NCBI GenBank assembly: GCA_937959175.1
Contig: CALGAS010000314.1
Coordinates: 1 to 10,311, forward strand
From: an uncultured bacterium
GTDB lineage: Bacteria > Planctomycetota > Planctomycetia > Pirellulales > UBA1268
Direction of reading: 5' to 3'
DNA length: 10,311 nucleotides
A program made the position numbers and the translations under genes. Below the pieces are notes generated by a model. It had not been told where the DNA came from. It worked only from the letters and a program-made list of their open reading frames with translations, and did not search any database. Shown here piece by piece: positions 6,093 to 10,311 of this stretch; position 1 is the first letter of the stretch, and every line of letters starts with the position of its first letter.

Positions 6093-6151
6093 TGGTGATT
6101 GAAGTGCTCGGGATTGCTTGGTGGTGATCGCGGATTGGGCCGGTTGGTGGT

Positions 6152-6201
6152 GAGCGGTTTGCGGGCTTCCGGAGGCCGGGATCGCCCAATGGCCCGCCGT
6201 C
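6152..6201 (+). repeat. 50-base imperfect direct repeat, copy B
   Basis: Second copy of the repeat at 6043-6092, 109 bases downstream in the same orientation, starting GAGCGGTTTGCGGG. It can form an outer 6-bp stem, GCGGGC (6161-6166) with GCCCGC (6192-6197). Its last base runs straight into the terminator stem at 6201. The pattern resembles a dispersed intergenic repeat family, but only two copies can be seen here. Confidence 0.7.
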
Positions 6202-6227
6202 CCCCCGGCTCGCGCCGGGGGGCTTTT
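6201..6227 (+). terminator. Strong intrinsic terminator
   Basis: CCCCCCGGC (6201-6209) pairs perfectly with GCCGGGGGG (6214-6222) around a TCGC tetraloop and is followed by CTTTTA. A 9-bp all-GC stem plus a T run on the + strand is the canonical Rho-independent form. It would end the DUF1549/DUF1553 transcript about 210 bases past the stop codon. Confidence 0.88.
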
Positions 6228-6228
6228 A

Positions 6229-6505
6229 TGAGGAGGGGTTGGTCGGGGGCACGCGCAGAAGCCGGGGAATCTTTGCGACTCACGAGTGATGCCCAGTTGG
6301 CCGAGCAGGCACCCTGTAGCAAAATCCCCCGGCGCCGAGCATGTTCCCGCCAGCCCCGGTGAACGTCAAGAGACGGGTTGGTCTGGGGGGCCAGGCTGGG
6401 GAGCTTCAAAGTGGCGAGATGGCCGGGAATAAGGGATACTTCGGATTGCGAACTAGGTCCGGCTGAGGGTGGCAAGGCCCGGCCCCTCGCATGATCCCGC
6501 TCCGC
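6229..6505 (+). other. Non-coding stretch before the DUF1501 gene
   Basis: From the terminator to the DUF1501 ribosome binding site I see no credible gene on either strand; the open frames here are overlaps of neighbouring-gene shadows. Because a strong terminator precedes it, this stretch should hold the promoter for the DUF1501-MATE unit. I could not find a convincing pair of promoter boxes: TTGCGA occurs at 6273 and 6446 without a partner, and GATACT at 6435 lacks a good -35. Confidence 0.5.
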
Positions 6506-6510
6506 AGGAG
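6506..6510 (+). promoter_or_regulatory. Ribosome binding site that selects the DUF1501 start
   Basis: AGGAG lies 9 bases before ATG 6520. The alternative ATGs at 6469 (upstream) and 6568 (immediately before the twin-arginine motif) have no comparable site. Confidence 0.65.
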
Positions 6511-6519
6511 TTTCTCCCG

Positions 6520-7815
6520 ATGATCCCAGCTGCCCTGACCGGTCGATCCCCCGCCATTCCCGCCGGGATGAACCGCCGCCACTTCATCAGCCACCTGGCA
6601 GGGGCCGCGGCCCTGGCCGCTCCCGCCACCGCCTTTACCAACACGCTGCTGGCCCAGGCCACCGACATGCGGAGACGGCACAAGGCGGCAATTCTGCTCT
6701 GGATGGGCGGCGGCCCGAGCAGCATCGACATCTGGGATCTCAAGCCGGGCGCCCCGACCGGCGGGCCCTTCAAGCAGATCGGCACCTCGGCCGACGGTGT
6801 CGCGATCAGCGAGCACATGCCGCAGATGGCCAAGCAGATGCACCACATGGCGGTCGTCCGGTCGATGAGCACCCGCGAGGCCGACCACATGCGGGGCCGC
6901 TACTACATGCATACCGGCTACGTGCCAAATCCCAATGTGGAGCACCCGAGCTACGGCTCGGTCATCGCCCACGAACTGATCGACCAGGTGCCCCACCTGG
7001 AGATTCCTCCCTTCGTGTCGGTGGGCAGCGGGAGCGTCGGCCCCGGGTTTCTGGGAATGACCTGGGCGCCGTTCGTCGTCGACTCCAACGGCAACGTCCG
7101 CAATCTCGACATGGGCATCGACCCGGCTCGGCTCTCGCAGCGGCTCGAAATGCTGGCGACCGTCGAGAAGAAGTTCATCGGAGAGCGGCGGGGCGGTTCT
7201 CCCGAAGATCACATGAAGGTGCTCGACAAGACGGTCAAGCTGATGACGAGCGAGCAGATGAAGGCCTTCAAGGTGATGCAGGAGCCTGCCGAGATCCGCG
7301 AGCGGTATGGCAACACGGGCTTCGGCCGCGGCTGCCTGATGGCCCGCCGCCTCGTTGAGATGGGTGTGCCGTTCGTCGAGGTCGACCTCGGCGGGTGGGA
7401 CAACCATGCGGGAATCTTCACGACCCTCGCCGACCGGAAACTGCCGGAACTCGACCAGGCGATGAGCGCTCTGGTGAGCGATCTGGCCGACCGCGGGATG
7501 CTCGACGACACGGTGGTGATCTGGATGGGCGAGTTCGGGCGGACGCCCAACATCAACGGCGGGGGAGGCCGCGATCACTGGGCCCGCAGTTGGAGCACCG
7601 TCGTCGGTGGCGGCGGGTTCAAGCGGGGCATCGCCGTCGGCGAGACCAGTTCCGACGGCAAGGAAGTGATCTCCGAGCCGTACACCTCGCAGGACCTCAT
7701 GGCCAGCGTGCTCAAGGCGCTGGGCATTTCCCTGGAGACGACCTTCACGGCCAAGAACGGCCGGCCGATGAAGATCGCCAACTCCGGCAAGGTGATCAAG
7801 GAACTCTTCGCCTGA
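6520..7815 (+). CDS. DUF1501 protein with a twin-arginine (Tat) signal
   Basis: A 431-residue protein of the DUF1501 family (distantly related in fold to alkaline phosphatases and sulfatases), abundant in planctomycetes and of unproven function. The N-terminus carries NRRHFISHLAG (18-28), matching the Tat motif, followed by an Ala-rich hydrophobic stretch and a likely cleavage near LLAQA (43-47). Export folded, possibly with a bound metal, is implied. Candidate metal or catalytic positions: GGGPSSIDIWD (63-73), GGWDNH (291-296), GEFGRTP (337-343) and GRDHW (350-354). If translation starts at 6520, the Tat n-region is about 18 residues long; if at 6568, only 2. The family is normally encoded next to DUF1549/DUF1553 genes, as here, but a terminator lies between them. 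The MATE gene follows after 41 bases, without a visible terminator. Confidence 0.92.
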   Translation: MIPAALTGRSPAIPAGMNRRHFISHLAGAAALAAPATAFTNTLLAQATDMRRRHKAAILLWMGGGPSSIDIWDLKPGAPTGGPFKQIGTSADGVAISEHMPQMAKQMHHMAVVRSMSTREADHMRGRYYMHTGYVPNPNVEHPSYGSVIAHELIDQVPHLEIPPFVSVGSGSVGPGFLGMTWAPFVVDSNGNVRNLDMGIDPARLSQRLEMLATVEKKFIGERRGGSPEDHMKVLDKTVKLMTSEQMKAFKVMQEPAEIRERYGNTGFGRGCLMARRLVEMGVPFVEVDLGGWDNHAGIFTTLADRKLPELDQAMSALVSDLADRGMLDDTVVIWMGEFGRTPNINGGGGRDHWARSWSTVVGGGGFKRGIAVGETSSDGKEVISEPYTSQDLMASVLKALGISLETTFTAKNGRPMKIANSGKVIKELFA

Positions 7816-7856
7816 GCCGGTCTCCCGAGGCGTCTGGCAGCGGTGCCACAGCGGGG

Positions 7857-9248
7857 GTGACCAGGCTGACAGGCACGGTCCGTCCGCTGGCCGTGCTCGT
7901 CGTGCCGGTCCTGATCGAGCAGTTTCTCGCTCTGGCGGTCGGGTTTGTCGACAAGTGGCTGGCGGGCAATCTGTTCGCCGAGGCAGAGCCCCTCGCTGCG
8001 ATCGGCCTGGTGGCCTACTGCCTCGCCTTTCTGCCGGTGATCTTCGTCCTGCCGGTCTCGGCGGCGACCGCCCTGGTGGCCCGGGCCGTGGGGGCCGGAG
8101 ATCCCCGAGCCGCACGGCGGGCGGCGGGCCAGTGTCTCCTGGTCACCGGGCTGCTCGCCATCGTCTCGATGCTCCTGGCGATGCTGGGCGGCGAACGGTT
8201 CATCGGCTGGCTCGGGCTACCGGCAGGCAGCAGCCTCCTGGCGGTTCGCTATCTGGCGATCGTGCTTCCGGCGCTGCCATTGATGGCCACGGTTCTGGTG
8301 GGCGTGGCGATTCTGCGGGGCGCCGGCGACATGGTGGCCGGGCTGGCAGCCATGTCGGTCGTCAATCTCGTCAATGCCGCCGTCAGTTTCGGGCTGGCCA
8401 ACGGCTGGGCGGGGATGCCCCGGCTGGGCTGGGACGGGCTCGCCTGGGGGACGGTGGCTGGCTACGCCTGCGGGACCGCCTGTGTGGCCGGGCTGCTGGC
8501 CCGGCGGTCACGGGGCCTGCGAACCGGCCCGGCCGACTGGAGACCGCAACGGACCGAGCTCCGCCGGGTCACGCGGGTGGGCGGCCCGGCCGCGGTCGAC
8601 GCCCTCGGCAACGCCGTCTGCCATTTGACCTTTCTGCGAATCATCAACCGCCTCGGCGATGTCGACGCAGCGGCCCACGCGGTTGCCATCACCATCGAGT
8701 CCCTGGCCTTCCTTCCGGGCAGCGCCTTTCAGGTGGCGGCCGCCACCCTGGCCGGGCAGTTTCTCGGCGGCCGGGAGGAGCAGCGGGCGCGGCGAAGCGT
8801 CTGGCTGGCGGCCATCCTGGCGGTCGTCCTGATGACCACGATCGGCGGGCTGTTTTTCCTCATCGCCGAGCCCCTCACCGCCTGGTTTACCGGCGGGGCG
8901 GGGAGGCAGCCCGCCGTGGCGAACCTTGCCGCCCGACTGGTGCGGATCGTGGCCCTCGTCCAGCCACCCCTGGCTCTCTTGATGGTGCTCTCGGGCGGCC
9001 TGCGGGGAGCCGGGGCCACGCGACCCCCGATGCTCGTCAACTTTGCAGGCCTCCTCGTGATCCGGCTCCCGCTGGCGGTGCTCCTCTCCCGCTCCGAGAT
9101 CGTCTTGCCGGCGGGGCTAGGCATCCTCACCGGATGGGGGCTGGGGGCCGCCGGGGCGTGGCTGGCGATGGCCATCGACCTGACCGCGCGGGGCCTGGCG
9201 ATGCTGCTCCTCTTCCGGAGCCGATCCTGGACCCACACCGAAATCTGA
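7857..9248 (+). CDS. MATE-family multidrug/sodium efflux transporter (NorM-like)
   Basis: From GTG 7857 the protein has 463 residues, the usual size for a 12-helix MATE transporter, which exports cationic compounds in exchange for Na+ or H+ across the inner membrane. The first repeat begins LAVLVVPVLIEQFLALAVGF-VDKWLAG (11-37), close to the NorM helix 1 pattern ending GFVDxxxAG, followed by PVSAATALVARAVGAGD (66-82). The second repeat begins near RVTRVGGPAAVDALGN (237-252), with FLPGSAFQVAAATLAGQFLG (285-304) matching the symmetric helix. Hydrophobic stretches continue to about residue 453. The start is uncertain: there is no in-frame ATG near it, the same frame stays open far back through the DUF1501 gene, and no clear ribosome binding site is seen; GTG 7893 is another option. 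The 41-base gap suggests co-transcription with DUF1501. Substrate cannot be told. Confidence 0.9.
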   Translation: MTRLTGTVRPLAVLVVPVLIEQFLALAVGFVDKWLAGNLFAEAEPLAAIGLVAYCLAFLPVIFVLPVSAATALVARAVGAGDPRAARRAAGQCLLVTGLLAIVSMLLAMLGGERFIGWLGLPAGSSLLAVRYLAIVLPALPLMATVLVGVAILRGAGDMVAGLAAMSVVNLVNAAVSFGLANGWAGMPRLGWDGLAWGTVAGYACGTACVAGLLARRSRGLRTGPADWRPQRTELRRVTRVGGPAAVDALGNAVCHLTFLRIINRLGDVDAAAHAVAITIESLAFLPGSAFQVAAATLAGQFLGGREEQRARRSVWLAAILAVVLMTTIGGLFFLIAEPLTAWFTGGAGRQPAVANLAARLVRIVALVQPPLALLMVLSGGLRGAGATRPPMLVNFAGLLVIRLPLAVLLSRSEIVLPAGLGILTGWGLGAAGAWLAMAIDLTARGLAMLLLFRSRSWTHTEI

Positions 9249-9260
9249 CACATGACACAG

Positions 9261-9290
9261 CCCGGACGGTCCGGCAGTCCGGGAGCGTTT
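9261..9290 (+). terminator. Hairpin after the MATE gene, likely terminator
   Basis: CCCGGAC (9261-9267) and GTCCGGG (9277-9283) form a 7-bp stem with a 9-base loop, 12 bases after the stop codon. It is followed by AGCGTTTGG, only three T bases. Position and stem favour termination before speA; the short T run lowers confidence. TTGGCA (9289-9294) just after it resembles a -35 box but has no well-spaced -10. Confidence 0.45.
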
Positions 9291-9367
9291 GGCATGGCCG
9301 ACCAGATCGCGCACCATACACTTCCTGGACGAGGCAGACGATCCGGGTTTCCCCCGAGGGGCTCTCG

Positions 9368-10311
9368 ATGGCAGCGGCCGATCTTGATATCGAACGATGG
9401 AGCACCGCCGACGCGGCCGATCTCTACGAGGTCACCCGCTGGGGGAACGGGTATTTCTCGGTGGGCGGCAATGGCCACCTGCTCGTGCATCCTTCCAAAG
9501 ATCCCACCCGGAGCATCGATCTCGAGCAGTTGATCGACCGGCTCCAGGTTCGGGGCGTCGACCTCCCGATCCTCCTCCGCTTTGGCGAGATCCTCCAGCA
9601 CCGGCTCCGCGAGATCAACGACGCCTTTGCAGCGGCAATGAAGGAAAGCGAGTATCGCGGCGAGTACTGCTGCGTCTACCCGATCAAGGTCAACCAGCAG
9701 CGGCAGGTGGTCGAGGAGGTGCTGCGGTTTGGCAGACCCTACCGATTCGGCCTCGAGGCTGGCAGCAAGCCCGAGCTCCTGGCGGTGATCGCCCTGACGG
9801 ACAATGAGACGCCGATCATCTGCAACGGCTTCAAGGATGCCGAGTTCATCGAGACGGTGATGCTGGCCCAGAAGATGGGGCGGCGGATCATCCCGGTCGT
9901 GGAACGGTTTTCCGAACTCGGCCTTATCCTCGACTATGCCGAGAAGGTCGGCGTTCGGCCCCGGCTCGGGATGCGGATCAAACTCACCGCTCGAGGCAGT
10001 GGCCGCTGGCAGGCCTCGGGAGGATTCCGGAGCAAGTTCGGGCTGACCGCAGGAGAGCTCGCCAAGGGGCTCGATCTCCTGGCCGACCGCGGGATGGCCG
10101 ACTGCTTCCAGCTGCTCCATTTCCATCAGGGCAGCCAGATCACCAACATCCGCCACATCAAGACGGCCCTCAACGAGGCCTCGCGGATCTACACCGAGCT
10201 GGCCAAGCGGGGGGCGGGGCTGCGGTACCTCGATGTCGGCGGCGGGCTGGGCATCGATTACGACGGCTCCCGACCAACTTTGAATCGAGTGGTCAATAAC
10301 GGCCGCCGGGG
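9368..10311 (+). CDS. speA: Biosynthetic arginine decarboxylase, 5' part (3' end outside window)
   Basis: Converts arginine to agmatine, the first step of the agmatine route to putrescine and spermidine; PLP-dependent, fold III (alanine racemase-like) family, cytoplasmic. 314 residues are visible of about 630-660 expected. Landmarks: the start ERWSTADAADLYEVTRWGNG typical of SpeA, VYPIKVNQQ (103-111) with the PLP-binding K107, GLEAGSKPELL (128-138), ARGSGRWQASGG (208-219), LLHFHQGSQITNIRHIK (249-265) and YLDVGGGLGIDYDG (287-300). The usual residue after LHFH is Leu or Ile; here it is Gln. ATG 9368 has GAGGGG (9356-9361) 6 bases upstream. The last 13 or so residues do not match the family, although a shifted frame does (see findings), which points to sequence errors or a disrupted end. 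The gene follows a terminator-like hairpin and is probably its own unit. Confidence 0.93.
   Translation, partial: MAAADLDIERWSTADAADLYEVTRWGNGYFSVGGNGHLLVHPSKDPTRSIDLEQLIDRLQVRGVDLPILLRFGEILQHRLREINDAFAAAMKESEYRGEYCCVYPIKVNQQRQVVEEVLRFGRPYRFGLEAGSKPELLAVIALTDNETPIICNGFKDAEFIETVMLAQKMGRRIIPVVERFSELGLILDYAEKVGVRPRLGMRIKLTARGSGRWQASGGFRSKFGLTAGELAKGLDLLADRGMADCFQLLHFHQGSQITNIRHIKTALNEASRIYTELAKRGAGLRYLDVGGGLGIDYDGSRPTLNRVVNNGRR

Noticed and set aside
5840..6475. Open frames on the - strand in the 529-base spacer with similar peptides at two places (PANRSP)
   Set aside because: The peptide similarity is explained by the 50-base DNA repeat; composition is non-protein-like and no ribosome binding site is seen.
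6406..8115. 569-residue open frame on the - strand over the DUF1501 gene
   Set aside because: Antisense to the DUF1501 gene, rich in Arg/Pro/Gly, with no domain recognised.
8729..10156. 475-residue open frame on the - strand across the MATE-speA junction
   Set aside because: It spans the opposite strand of two well-recognised genes and their spacer, with no motif of its own; a GC-bias shadow.
1..10311. Search for CRISPR arrays, transposases, integrases, tRNA genes, toxin-antitoxin or defence genes
   Set aside because: No regular repeat-spacer pattern, no tRNA cloverleaf and no protein motif of these classes was found; all long frames are explained by the listed genes.

Overview
The window reads as high-GC chromosomal DNA from a planctomycete (Planctomycetota), probably related to the Pirellula/Rhodopirellula side of the phylum. 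Three things point there. Two genes belong to families that planctomycetes have expanded and that are scarce elsewhere: a secreted DUF1549/DUF1553 protein with a CxxCH motif, and a DUF1501 protein with a twin-arginine signal. The ribosomal operon has long spacers between its genes. Ribosomal protein L17 carries large insertions. No finer taxonomic placement can be made by eye.

Layout, all genes on the + strand. Bases 1-597 are the 3' part of a type I methionine aminopeptidase gene (map). Bases 658-4164 are the end of the spc/alpha ribosomal cluster in the classical order: rpmJ (L36), rpsM (S13), rpsK (S11), rpsD (S4), rpoA (RNA polymerase alpha) and rplQ (L17). A sigma70-like promoter lies just before rpmJ, and an 8-bp hairpin follows rplQ. 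Bases 4287-5990 encode the DUF1549/DUF1553 protein. A 529-base spacer follows, with two copies of a 50-base imperfect direct repeat and a textbook intrinsic terminator at 6201-6227. Bases 6520-7815 encode the DUF1501 protein, followed after 41 bases by a MATE-family multidrug/sodium antiporter gene (about 7857-9248) and a 7-bp hairpin. Bases 9368-10311 are the 5' part of a biosynthetic arginine decarboxylase gene (speA), cut by the window end.

Functionally, the first 4.2 kb is core translation and transcription machinery: N-terminal Met removal, small- and large-subunit proteins, and the polymerase alpha subunit. The DUF1549/DUF1553 and DUF1501 families usually sit together in planctomycetes and are thought to be exported. 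Here the terminator between them makes two transcription units likely. MATE probably rides on the DUF1501 transcript. speA appears to be a separate unit and would start polyamine synthesis from arginine.

I found no CRISPR array, transposon, tRNA, rRNA, phage gene or defence system, and nothing I would call an undescribed system. The most useful oddities are a compensated frameshift signature in the last 40 bases of speA, a 50-base repeat pair, the insertion-bearing L17, an Arg in place of the usual substrate-binding His of Map, and an unusual rpmJ leader with a hairpin between a possible ribosome binding site and the start codon.
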